Made by a program: the position numbers and the translations under genes
Assembly (NCBI RefSeq): GCF_000026945.1
Contig: NC_012860.1
Coordinates: 372,001 to 436,000, forward strand
Source: Candida dubliniensis CD36
Taxonomy: Eukaryota; Ascomycota; Pichiomycetes; Serinales; Debaryomycetaceae
Length of the DNA: 64,000 nucleotides
Direction: 5' to 3'
Part shown: piece after piece, positions 29,473 through 38,395 of the stretch
Numbering within the stretch: the first letter of the stretch is position 1
Layout of the letters: every line of letters begins with the position of its first letter
Notes under the pieces: model-generated
Told to the model about the DNA's origin: nothing
What the model saw: only the letters and a program-made list of their open reading frames with translations
Databases searched by the model: none

Positions 29473-31815
29473 TTACAAACTGATGATCTTACATTTAATC
29501 ACATCTGGATCTTCACCAGGAATACCTTTTGTAAAATCAAATACAGAAAACACCCCTTTTCTGTCCAAGGCAAACACTTTACCTCCATCAGCGCTGAAAA
29601 CCACCGACGCCGATTCACTAAACCTCTCAGCATTAGCAACATCTCCTAATTGAACAACAATTTTCTTATTTTTCGAATCAGTTGAGCTTATTCTTCTTCC
29701 TGGGTAAAAGTTGGCACTGGCAACTAAAAATAGTTTCCCATCCTTATCAAGGAAAACAACACCATCACCACGAGGAGACACTGCAATTCTATGTATGAGT
29801 GATCCAATTTCGTTGATTCTCATAAATGTCTCAGCTGACTCTACACTTGAGTATTTTTCACTTTCATCGGCACTACTCACACTTTTCATATCGTTATTAT
29901 TGACCACATTTTTCGTTGAATCAATTTGACCTCCTTCCAATTTTATTATTAAAGGTGGCCTGCTTCTTAACGAGCAAGATGTGATAATAACCAAGTTTGA
30001 GTTCATTGTGCCAAATTTGACATCAGTTATACCTTCTTTAGATAGCATCAAGTCATTCTCAGCCTCTGCTCTTTCTTCATAAATGGCACCCGCCAGGTTC
30101 TCGTCATCAAAATCAGATTTGAAACGTCGATTCGATTTGTACACAATCTCCGACCAGACCAAACGCGGCTTTTGATAATTGTCATTTTGGCGGTTACTGG
30201 TCAACCTGATAATCAAATACCTTGTTTCCCAAGAAGTTGCAATAATCAAATGAGTAGATGATTCATTAAAATTCATGATTTTTATTGGGTCTCTATAAGG
30301 AATAGTTATTGTCAATGGATCGGCAGATTCAAGGGATCCATACTCCAGCATCACCAATCTATGAAGTATGACAAACGGTTGTTCTTTCCCCAATATCCTT
30401 TCCTTTGCAGTAATACCACATGCAACTAAAGAACCGTTTGGTGAAATAGCAATGCATCTTATGGGGAAATTGGTAATGAAAGTGTACATTGGTTGACCAA
30501 ATTTATACGGCGACGCTTTATTCAAATTAAATATACGCATAATTCCCTTTGTTCCAGATATAACCAAGTAGTTTCTCGTCAATTTACAATACATTTGGTC
30601 CCATGAGTTCAATCGTTTTTTAATATCTGAATCATTAGTGTTACTATTATTATCCTTTGCACCAAAATCATTTCTTACTATAATCTCTTTGGGCCCATCA
30701 CTATCGGCATCAGGCATAGATAGGTTATTTAGATTCTCGCCGTATTCTCCAGTCAGTTTACCACAGCATATTAATTGAGGTTTAATCAGTGAGCTACCAG
30801 TATGACCCATCGGCACTATATATTCATAAACTTCCCATCTTTTATTGCTAATGAGAACAAAACGAGTAATTTCCATGCTGGAGTTGTAATCTAGATATGA
30901 ATGAATTGAAGTGCTGCTGGCTCTCTTGATAGAATAATTAGACAGTTTAAAGGGAACTATTGAAGATAAATTCAATTTTAGTTGTTGTGTTGGAAACGTA
31001 GATAACTTACGATGGAATGGGAAACACTTTGCAAAATTAAACTCCTTGTTTTCACTTAAACTCTCAAGAAGATTCTTTTCAAAACTGGAAGGAATGATAT
31101 TGTTATCCGTAGAGTTATTGAAATCGGTTTCTGTATTAGTTCTTGCAATACCCGAGATGGTGGATTCAACAAATGCTCTCTGATTTTGTGGGGAAATTGA
31201 AGTAGAATTCATCAGAACTGATGATGGATAGGACCTACTCAAATCAACATTTGCCTTCTTGTTTGATATATCTATTGGTTGTGTCTTTGTTATGCTGGAA
31301 CGATTCAGCTGCTGTTTTTGTAACGTGTTTTGAATTTGTTGGTTGTCCTTCACCTGCTGCTGCTGCTGTTGTTGTTGTTGTTGTTGTTGATAGGAATGAG
31401 GGACTTCTTTCAGATCTGTTCTCTCGAATTGCTCTTCTTTGGCAAACTTATAGAATAAACTTAACAAACTCATTGGTTCGGTATTCCCAGTTGTTTCATC
31501 TCGTGCTTTAGGTTTATAATTCTCATCCAGTATAGCCTTTACACTTTTCTTGGAGGAGGATGGACGCCGTCTTTCTAGAGATGTTTGCGACTGCTGATTT
31601 GAAATTATACCGTAAAGATCACGTAAAGGTTTCACTGGTGCCAAAATGGAAACATTCTGTTTTTGACAGGTGGGGCAAATTTTGGGACCATTGGATTCAT
31701 TGAAAAGTGATTCTGAGGTTAGACATCCACATGATAGAACTGAAATATCCAGAATCACACTGCTATTATGGCCTGGAATTCGAAGCAAATCTTCAAGACT
31801 TGAAAGCTTCTCCAT
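29473..31815 (-). CDS. RING/U-box-like and WD-like protein, function unknown
   Basis: From ATG 31815 the protein has 780 residues (MEKLSSLEDLLRIPGHNSS). Residues about 20-75 resemble a U-box or degenerate RING: a hydrophobic strand, LSCGC, then CPTC and PVKPLRDLYGII. A Gln run follows near residue 145, then a disordered Asn/Ser stretch. The C-terminal half (about 310-780) is rich in short beta strands of the WD type (LVISGTKGIMRIFN, IRCIAISPNGSLVACG, VSPRGDGVVFLDKDGKLF, VVFSADGGKVFALDRKGVFSVFD) and is probably a beta-propeller. This suggests a substrate-binding subunit or ligase of the ubiquitin system. S. cerevisiae YDL176W may be related, but this is a weak guess. The frame extends 22 codons upstream as a hydrophobic stretch I do not consider coding. 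Confidence 0.75.
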   Translation of the reverse strand: MEKLSSLEDLLRIPGHNSSVILDISVLSCGCLTSESLFNESNGPKICPTCQKQNVSILAPVKPLRDLYGIISNQQSQTSLERRRPSSSKKSVKAILDENYKPKARDETTGNTEPMSLLSLFYKFAKEEQFERTDLKEVPHSYQQQQQQQQQQQQVKDNQQIQNTLQKQQLNRSSITKTQPIDISNKKANVDLSRSYPSSVLMNSTSISPQNQRAFVESTISGIARTNTETDFNNSTDNNIIPSSFEKNLLESLSENKEFNFAKCFPFHRKLSTFPTQQLKLNLSSIVPFKLSNYSIKRASSTSIHSYLDYNSSMEITRFVLISNKRWEVYEYIVPMGHTGSSLIKPQLICCGKLTGEYGENLNNLSMPDADSDGPKEIIVRNDFGAKDNNSNTNDSDIKKRLNSWDQMYCKLTRNYLVISGTKGIMRIFNLNKASPYKFGQPMYTFITNFPIRCIAISPNGSLVACGITAKERILGKEQPFVILHRLVMLEYGSLESADPLTITIPYRDPIKIMNFNESSTHLIIATSWETRYLIIRLTSNRQNDNYQKPRLVWSEIVYKSNRRFKSDFDDENLAGAIYEERAEAENDLMLSKEGITDVKFGTMNSNLVIITSCSLRSRPPLIIKLEGGQIDSTKNVVNNNDMKSVSSADESEKYSSVESAETFMRINEIGSLIHRIAVSPRGDGVVFLDKDGKLFLVASANFYPGRRISSTDSKNKKIVVQLGDVANAERFSESASVVFSADGGKVFALDRKGVFSVFDFTKGIPGEDPDVIKCKIISL
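31360..31391 (-). repeat. CAA/CAG repeat encoding polyglutamine
   Basis: About 12 consecutive Gln codons in the 29473-31815 gene, with CAG units on the 3' side and CAA units on the 5' side of the coding strand. Confidence 0.85.
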
Positions 31816-32128
31816 AAAAACTAAAATAAAAAGAAGACAACTAACTATAGTAGGCACTATGTGTATATGATGTGCAATCAATGAGGGTTGGGTTTACTAT
31901 TTGTTTGTTTTTTTAAATTTTCACTCTCCTCAAATCTTGAGAGATAAGGAGTTTTTTCTTCCCCCCTACATTTAGAGATCTGGTTGTTAATTTTCAACTG
32001 TGAAAACAAACGTACAATTAACACAACACATACCTTTATTTATTATATACACCTAAATCAAACACTAATTAAATTCGAAAAGTCTGCCTTCATATATATC
32101 TCAAAAGCAGTCACAAAATTAACTAGAA
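31816..32128. other. Intergenic, 313 bp
   Basis: Promoter of the RING/WD-like gene and 3' side of the UBX gene. I see only AT-rich sequence. Confidence 0.5.
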
Positions 32129-33658
32129 TTAATCTTTTGGGGTTTCATCATCTCTTTCGTGTACGTTGATGCTATTGCCATTATAACTATCTACGTTATG
32201 AGTCTGCTCCTTCTTACTAGACGTTTCCTTTGATTCACCATGTACAGTTGGCATTTGCCTTAAAGATCGAGATCCTGGTGTTGTTGGACGACTGTTGATG
32301 TTAGAAGCTGTGGAATACGCTTGCTGGGAATACTGATTGAAATGCGATTCAATAGGTACAGGTGGTGAATGAGGTCTCAAAACATCTCCACTGGTCTCTT
32401 CAACGTCAGGTTCAATATTCAAAAACAAGGATGAAGCAGATGTGCTTTCAAACATCAACAGACCTGGATGACCTGCAATTGAAGGTCGATGAATGTTAAC
32501 TGATTGGTCATCTTCACTAGACTGTAAATTTTCAGTCTCGTTATGATCATTTCTAGGAGAACTATCCCGACGTTCTTGGTTATGTGGAGCATTGACTCCG
32601 TACGAGAAAACAGAAAAAATTGTAGCACCTAAAGTGAATAAAACATTTAACAAGCTGCGGAAAATACCAGTTTTCCCGATGTCATTATCTGGCTTGTCTG
32701 AGTCAACCTCATTATAAGTTGGCTTCAAAATTAAAGCTGATCTAGGTGTTAAATCCAAGTCAGCCAAAGTGTTGGATTCTTGCTCTTCCAGATAAGTGAC
32801 TCGAGGTAATGCAGGGCGATGAAAAGCATAACCTGTAGGATATGGATAAGCTGTGGTAGCAAAAGAAGGCATACTTTTCGCAGGTGGGATGATTTCAACT
32901 TCAGAATCCAACCATTTTCTTACATCAACTAACGTGTCATGCGCTTTGAACTCCCGTTTCATTGTACTTCCATCAAATAGTTTAATAGATAAAACACATG
33001 AGTTGGTAGATGATGGCGAAGTTTGTTTGGTTGAAGGGGATTTAGTAGAAGTTTCCGATTCTGCAATTGCATTTTCTTGCTCTTTAAGTTTCCTTTCTTT
33101 CTGATCTGCTTCTAACAAAGCCCTCAATCTTTTCTTTTCTTCAATCTTTTCCTGCCTCATTCTGGCTACACCCTCTTGATACTTTCTTACCGATTTGTCA
33201 TGATCTGAGCTAGGCTTAGAGTGGTTGCGACGCAGACTTTCAACAACTACATTATTCTCCGTATGTCTGCTTTCATGTGATGAGGTATTATTAATGGATG
33301 GTGTATGTTTTGTTAACTTACCAATTATTTTGATAAACTCCTCCTTTGTTGTGTCGTTGGAAATAACAGCCTCAATCTTCCCCTCATTCACAATATAAAA
33401 ACTAGGAACAATCAAATCTTTGAATAACTGACTGAAGTATCCAAATTCAACGGTGTTTTGGGTCAACTTCAATAAAATAAAGTTTGATTTTATTATTGCA
33501 CTTGTTTGTTCATCAATAAACTTTGGTAAAAACGTGTCCGTATTCTCCGTATAACCTGAAGTGACAAGATAAACAAAAAGTGGTTTTTGTTTACTTATCG
33601 TGGAGGATACTGCTTGTTCCACCGACGTGATAAATGAGCGTTGTATATTATCTGACAT
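32129..33658 (-). CDS. UBX-domain Cdc48 cofactor with hydrophobic segment
   Basis: A 509-residue adaptor for the AAA ATPase Cdc48. Residues about 1-115 form a thioredoxin-like UAS domain (FVYLVTSGY, LIVPSFYIVNEG). A charged helix with coiled-coil character lies at about 150-200 (VARMRQEKIEEKKRLRALLEADQKER, split here only for description). The UBX domain covers about 222-315 (LSIKLFDGSTMKREF through LTPRSALILKPTY). A hydrophobic segment at about 333-355 (SLLNVLFTLGATIFSVFSYG) could be a membrane hairpin, as in human UBXN4 (erasin), and suggests an ER role. The tail is Ser/Pro-rich. S. cerevisiae Ubx6/Ubx7 are the closest families I recall; which one is undecided. Confidence 0.82.
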   Translation of the reverse strand: MSDNIQRSFITSVEQAVSSTISKQKPLFVYLVTSGYTENTDTFLPKFIDEQTSAIIKSNFILLKLTQNTVEFGYFSQLFKDLIVPSFYIVNEGKIEAVISNDTTKEEFIKIIGKLTKHTPSINNTSSHESRHTENNVVVESLRRNHSKPSSDHDKSVRKYQEGVARMRQEKIEEKKRLRALLEADQKERKLKEQENAIAESETSTKSPSTKQTSPSSTNSCVLSIKLFDGSTMKREFKAHDTLVDVRKWLDSEVEIIPPAKSMPSFATTAYPYPTGYAFHRPALPRVTYLEEQESNTLADLDLTPRSALILKPTYNEVDSDKPDNDIGKTGIFRSLLNVLFTLGATIFSVFSYGVNAPHNQERRDSSPRNDHNETENLQSSEDDQSVNIHRPSIAGHPGLLMFESTSASSLFLNIEPDVEETSGDVLRPHSPPVPIESHFNQYSQQAYSTASNINSRPTTPGSRSLRQMPTVHGESKETSSKKEQTHNVDSYNGNSINVHERDDETPKD

Positions 33659-34116
33659 TTGATAAATGATACTAAACTGTCAAAAATAAAAAAAAGACAG
33701 AGACCTATCAGATATTAATGAAGATGAAAATCCTTGACGGGAAAAGAGAAGAATTTTTGAAAGAGTTTGTAAGATTGTATTTTTTGGCTATTTTTTCTTT
33801 TGTGTGAGTGTGACTTATATCCGTGTGCGGTGAAACGAAGATTCTGTCTATTGTGTGTGTGTGGAGTGTGATGGTGGGTTCAACATTTTCTTCGTTGCTT
33901 TTTTCTTCTTTAATGTTCTCTTGTTTTATGTGATAATTAGAAAATAACACAAATGTGCAATTATTACTCGACCTTTTTACAACCTAACAGTCATAACAGT
34001 TTTGACATATTTCTATTTAAATTCTAATACAGTATACAAAGATCTAAACAATGGTCGTAGCGTCAACAATCAAAACAAGCAAACTGAGACAACACTAGAC
34101 ACACATATACGAACCA
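33659..34116. other. Intergenic upstream of the UBX gene
   Basis: 458 bp with GT/TG-rich sequence (33800-33870) and T-runs. No gene recognised. Confidence 0.5.
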
Positions 34117-35628
34117 CTATTTTTTGTTTTTCTTCTTCTTTGTTTTATCTTCAAAATTAATATACGACACAGGAACACCTTTCTCTTTTAATATGTCTAT
34201 AATCAATTTTCCATGGGGACCTTGTACTTGTACATCGTTGTCAACAATTGTAGATGAACCGGAACATTTATTTCTCAATTCTTTAGCTAAAGTTTCTGTC
34301 TTGATTTCGAATTTTTCGTAATTGGAAACTCTAGTAACCACTTTTCTCCCTATCTTTAGTTCTGTAACAATTTCAATCTTTGGTGGCGTCCCCTTATAGA
34401 CTGCAGAGTTGTTGATTTGATAATACGGAGAAAATTTGGTAAGAAAATGTTTGAGCAACTGATCACGGGGCATTTCAGTTTTTGTACCCAATTCTGCATC
34501 TGGCTTAATTAGTTTGGGGTCGTCAGCAACCAATGAAAACTTCTTGATATACGACTCTAATAATGACCTTGCAGCAGGAGCAGTGAAATACTCATCATAC
34601 TCAGCATCTAGCTTATTGAAAAATAAACGAAGATTTTTGGTTGGTTTATAAAGAGGAATAACTTTGAGGGTGTTCAGGGATCCATTAGATGTAGGTTTAG
34701 GTTTTGCCTTCGGGGTTACATTTGACTCTCCATTGCTGGTATTTAATTGAATTACTGACAAGTCTTCATCTTTACCTTTGACTTTGATATAATTTTGTTT
34801 GGCCATTTCTTTTAAAAATTTAGAAGCCTTTTTCCAAGACGTTTTCTTCATAGTAATACTAGATGGCACATTTTTGTTGACATATGACATGAAAGTAGAT
34901 GCAGGAGTGGGTAACTCGATGTTGTTCACAGACTTTATTGATTTAATGAACAAATTATCAATCTCCTCTGTAGTCAATTCAGGAAGTTCGTGTTTCTCTT
35001 CTTTAGCAGGTTTGGTTTCTGGTATCACTTCATTAGATGTTGCCTCGACTGGTTCCTCAACTGGAATAATCAATTCTTTCTTCTCCAATAATGTGTCATT
35101 TAAGTGGTGAATGATTTCCACAGCAACACCTGATCTGCCCACCACCGAATCAAATTGTGTCATGTTCAATTTACAATGGCCAATGGCAGTTACTTTTTCA
35201 GGGTTGTCATGACTCACAACCCCCACAATTGCACCCTTGACTGCTCGCTTATCAAATGGAGGAACTGTTCCTGGTAACATAAGGTCGGCTCCTTTAGCCA
35301 ACACACCGAGAACATGAGGATGTGTGGCAATTGTTGGCAAGATAGTTGGATACTTCATTAATGTAAATATAGTTGGATATATATCCGAATCCCGAGTATG
35401 GAACCAAACAGGAACTTCATTCTCATCAAAATAAATTGACCCAGAAACTTTTTCAAAGGAGACAAAGCTAGCTTTTTTGATTACTGATGGTAGTATTCTC
35501 TCAATTTCCTCTTTCGTTAGTTCTTCAAGAGGCAATGAATGTGAGTCGGCAATACATGACAATAGTCTTTTCCTTTCGGACGATTTAATATTTGAAGATG
35601 GCTTGATTTGGGCTGGTTTTTTAAACAT
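34117..35628 (-). CDS. TMA64: eIF2D-like ribosome-associated protein
   Basis: Homologue of eIF2D/ligatin, which acts in 40S recycling and non-canonical initiation. The 503-residue protein starts MFKKPAQIKPSSNIKSSERKRL. The N-terminal DUF1947-like and PUA domains are seen as FDENEVPVWF, PHVLGVLAKGADLMLPG and VKGAIVGVV. A winged-helix/SWIB-like section lies at about 255-300 (SSITMKKTSWKKASKFL). The C-terminal SUI1 (eIF1-like) domain is at about 405-495 (PPKIEIVTELKIGRKVVTRVSNYE, described in part, and VQGPHGKLIIDILKEKG), ending in a Lys-rich tail. Length compares with 565 in yeast. It is divergent from the MYG1 gene across 522 bp. Confidence 0.88.
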   Translation of the reverse strand: MFKKPAQIKPSSNIKSSERKRLLSCIADSHSLPLEELTKEEIERILPSVIKKASFVSFEKVSGSIYFDENEVPVWFHTRDSDIYPTIFTLMKYPTILPTIATHPHVLGVLAKGADLMLPGTVPPFDKRAVKGAIVGVVSHDNPEKVTAIGHCKLNMTQFDSVVGRSGVAVEIIHHLNDTLLEKKELIIPVEEPVEATSNEVIPETKPAKEEKHELPELTTEEIDNLFIKSIKSVNNIELPTPASTFMSYVNKNVPSSITMKKTSWKKASKFLKEMAKQNYIKVKGKDEDLSVIQLNTSNGESNVTPKAKPKPTSNGSLNTLKVIPLYKPTKNLRLFFNKLDAEYDEYFTAPAARSLLESYIKKFSLVADDPKLIKPDAELGTKTEMPRDQLLKHFLTKFSPYYQINNSAVYKGTPPKIEIVTELKIGRKVVTRVSNYEKFEIKTETLAKELRNKCSGSSTIVDNDVQVQGPHGKLIIDILKEKGVPVSYINFEDKTKKKKNKK

Positions 35629-36150
35629 GATAGAAATGTGTTTTCAACAAGAAAGAAAGAGTATTAGGACTTGATAATTGTGTTGGACTGCACCTTTTTT
35701 TTTTTTTTGTCAGATTTGACAAAATCGCAACTCTATTATCAAAATGAAAGAAACTCATCAATTGGTAAAAGTGTTGGAACATGATTAGGAAAAGTTTGAC
35801 AACATCTCCAATACTTGTCACACAACTTTTCACCGCTAATAAACTTGAAAGATGATACTCCCAAATCTTATTAACAGCATTTGTAAGATAGAAATGTAAA
35901 ATTGTATTTATGAAGCACACTATCAAATAGGTGATCTCATACTTTGTGCGTTTGATTCTTTATGTTGAGCATAAAATATACCTAATAATCAAGCATCTGA
36001 AGGACTGGTTTCTCTAGTCTATCACGCAAAACACCTACTTATGTTTGGTCTTATAGTACTACACACTCTATAGATTTACAATAACTGAAACAGCAAGAAC
36101 TTTTCATTGCAAAACCACACCAAAAAAAAAAAAAACAAAAATACCAAGCA
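35629..36150. promoter_or_regulatory. Divergent intergenic region TMA64/MYG1
   Basis: 522 bp between divergent genes. T-run at 35695-35709 near TMA64 and A-run at 36122-36134 just 5' of the MYG1 start. No factor sites recognised. Confidence 0.45.
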
Positions 36151-37215
36151 ATGAAAATTTCATCCAATCTCATCTCACTGATTAATAAACCAACCAAATT
36201 AATTCCATTGATGTCAGTTAGCAAGAAAATCAAGTTAGACAAAATGGTTAAAATTTGTACTCATTCAGGTTCATTCCATGCTGATGAATCGCTTGCTGTT
36301 TATTTATTAAAATTATTGCCTAAATATTCTCAAGCAGAGTTAGTTCGTTCAAGAAGCCCTGAAGACTGGGAATCTAGTGATATTGTTGTTGATGTCAGTG
36401 GTAAATACGATGGTGTCAAATATTTTGACCATCATCAACGTGAATTCGATACTACTTTTAACGAACACTACAAAACTAAATTATCTTCAGCTGGATTAGT
36501 GTATAAACATTTTGGCAGAGAAATAATCAAAGAAGTTTTGAAATTGGAAGACGGTAACCCAAATATTGAATTGTTGTACGACAAGATATATAAGGAATTT
36601 ATTGAAAGTTTGGATGCTAATGATAACGGTATTAACAACTACCCTAAAGATGTTTCACCAAAATTCACCGATAAAAACATTACATTGCCTTCCATTGTGT
36701 CACGATTGAACCCAAGTTGGAATGAAAGCTGTACCGATGCTGATTATGATCGTCAATTCTTAAAGAGCAGTGAATTGATGGGTACTGTATTTGTGAGTTT
36801 ATTGGAAGGATACGGTAAAAGTTGGTTACCCGCCAAATCAATTGTTGCTAAAGCTTTCGACGATAGATTTGAAGTTGACAAATCTGGTGAAATTCTTGTA
36901 TTGGATCAATTCTGTCCGTGGAAAGAGCATTTGTATAATATTGAAAAGGAAAACAATGCTGAAGGGTTGATTAAATTTGTGTTGTTTAAAGACTCGAGTG
37001 GAAAATGGAGGGTATCAACAGTGTCTGTCACCTCAACCTCTTTTGAATTTAGATTGGGACTTCCACAAGAATTGAGAGGGTTAAGAGATCAGGAACTAAG
37101 CGAAAAATCAGGTGTAGATGGCTGTATATTTATTCATGCGGCTGGATTTATTGGAGGAGCTAATACTAAAGAAGCTGTTTTACAATTAGCCAGATTGTCT
37201 TTAAATACAAAATAG
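36151..37215 (+). CDS. MYG1-family DHH exonuclease
   Basis: Member of the MYG1/GAMM1 family (S. cerevisiae YER156C), reported in animals as a 3'-5' RNA exonuclease working in nucleus and mitochondria. The family motifs are present: THSGSFHADESLAVYLL near residue 37, DVSGKYDG, and FDHHQREFDTTF with the DHH metal-binding triad. The C-terminal part has CIFIHAAGFIGGANT. The first 31 residues before the internal Met32 are basic and Asp/Glu-poor (MKISSNLISLINKPTKLIPL), which looks like a mitochondrial targeting sequence. Use of both Met1 and Met32 (36244) could therefore give dual localisation. The full form has 354 residues. Confidence 0.85.
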   Translation: MKISSNLISLINKPTKLIPLMSVSKKIKLDKMVKICTHSGSFHADESLAVYLLKLLPKYSQAELVRSRSPEDWESSDIVVDVSGKYDGVKYFDHHQREFDTTFNEHYKTKLSSAGLVYKHFGREIIKEVLKLEDGNPNIELLYDKIYKEFIESLDANDNGINNYPKDVSPKFTDKNITLPSIVSRLNPSWNESCTDADYDRQFLKSSELMGTVFVSLLEGYGKSWLPAKSIVAKAFDDRFEVDKSGEILVLDQFCPWKEHLYNIEKENNAEGLIKFVLFKDSSGKWRVSTVSVTSTSFEFRLGLPQELRGLRDQELSEKSGVDGCIFIHAAGFIGGANTKEAVLQLARLSLNTK

Positions 37216-38395
37216 AGTACATAAGACAACGTTAGTAAATAGTCATGTGATCGTAACAACAATTTTATTTGCCTTCTCATTAAGAGTTTGACATATCACA
37301 AATTGAAAAATTAACCTTTTGCCGTATAGTTGCTGTTGTATGACGAACTTCTGAAGAAGCTGTTGTTCTATTTCTGTTAAGGTTTGTTTTGCCTTTACTA
37401 ATAATGCGGTTCATTGTAGGTAAGCGCAATTTCGGATGGGCATTTACAAACTTTTTATCCGAGACAAGAAAACAATTTGCTTACCCGAGACAGTAAACAC
37501 ATTTCACCCACAACGCAATAGCGCTTCTCATACTATGTAAAGCTGGGTTGGAAGGAAAAGTAAACCAAGAAAAGTTGTAACAGTAGTATTAGTAACCATA
37601 GTGTTTTGCAAGGATTAATAAAATATCCGATGAATTTACTTGGCTTTGTCTTGCTCGCATAGACTTGCTTAATTTGGCAATAAGGTAAAAGAAGGACTTT
37701 CTTTTTTTCTTTTACATTGTCCTCAAACACGAGCAAAAATGGTCGTTAAAGTTTGATGACCAGTAATATGTGTCACTCAATATTTCCGTTGCTGTATAAA
37801 CAAATTGGTGTTTAATCAATAAGTTGTGGGTTCCTTCAACGACTATCTTTTGTGCGGAACAACGACGGAATAAACTAACGAAACAAGAAATTCCTACACA
37901 AAACGGCTGGTCTGTTTTTTTAACACATTTTATAATTGCATTTACAACTCTGGCAAAATTGACAAAAAAAAAAAAACAGCTTATACTAGGCTAGAAAGAT
38001 TCAATGTAGTTGTGACTTAAGAGCTATTGTCCGATCTTACAATTGCTCCTATCATTGACCTTTCAAAAGAAACCTTACACGTACCTTTCCTTCTTCTGTC
38101 ATTCAACATTTTGAACTTAGCTTTCATTTTTATCTTAGAAATTTTGCGCTTTTCATGCACCGCATGGTACACAAAAATTTAGCTTTAACTGTTAGAAGAA
38201 GCAAAATATCCTGCATATATCCAAATCTTATTAATCATCACTGGAAAAAAAAAAAAAAAATAAAACTCTTCAATACCTTCTCTAATTTTAGGAACAATAT
38301 ATATATGTCACCTGGGAATTTTCCTTTATTAAATTTTCCTTCTTTTTTTCTCATTTAATACAATATTAGATGTATACATTTTTTAGCTGACAATT
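37216..38395. other. Intergenic upstream of ROA1
   Basis: 1.18 kb between tandem genes. The octamer CCGAGACA occurs twice in direct orientation at 37459-37466 and 37485-37492. A- and T-runs occur at 37961-37977 and 38245-38261. No gene was recognised; short reading frames lack family resemblance. Confidence 0.5.
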
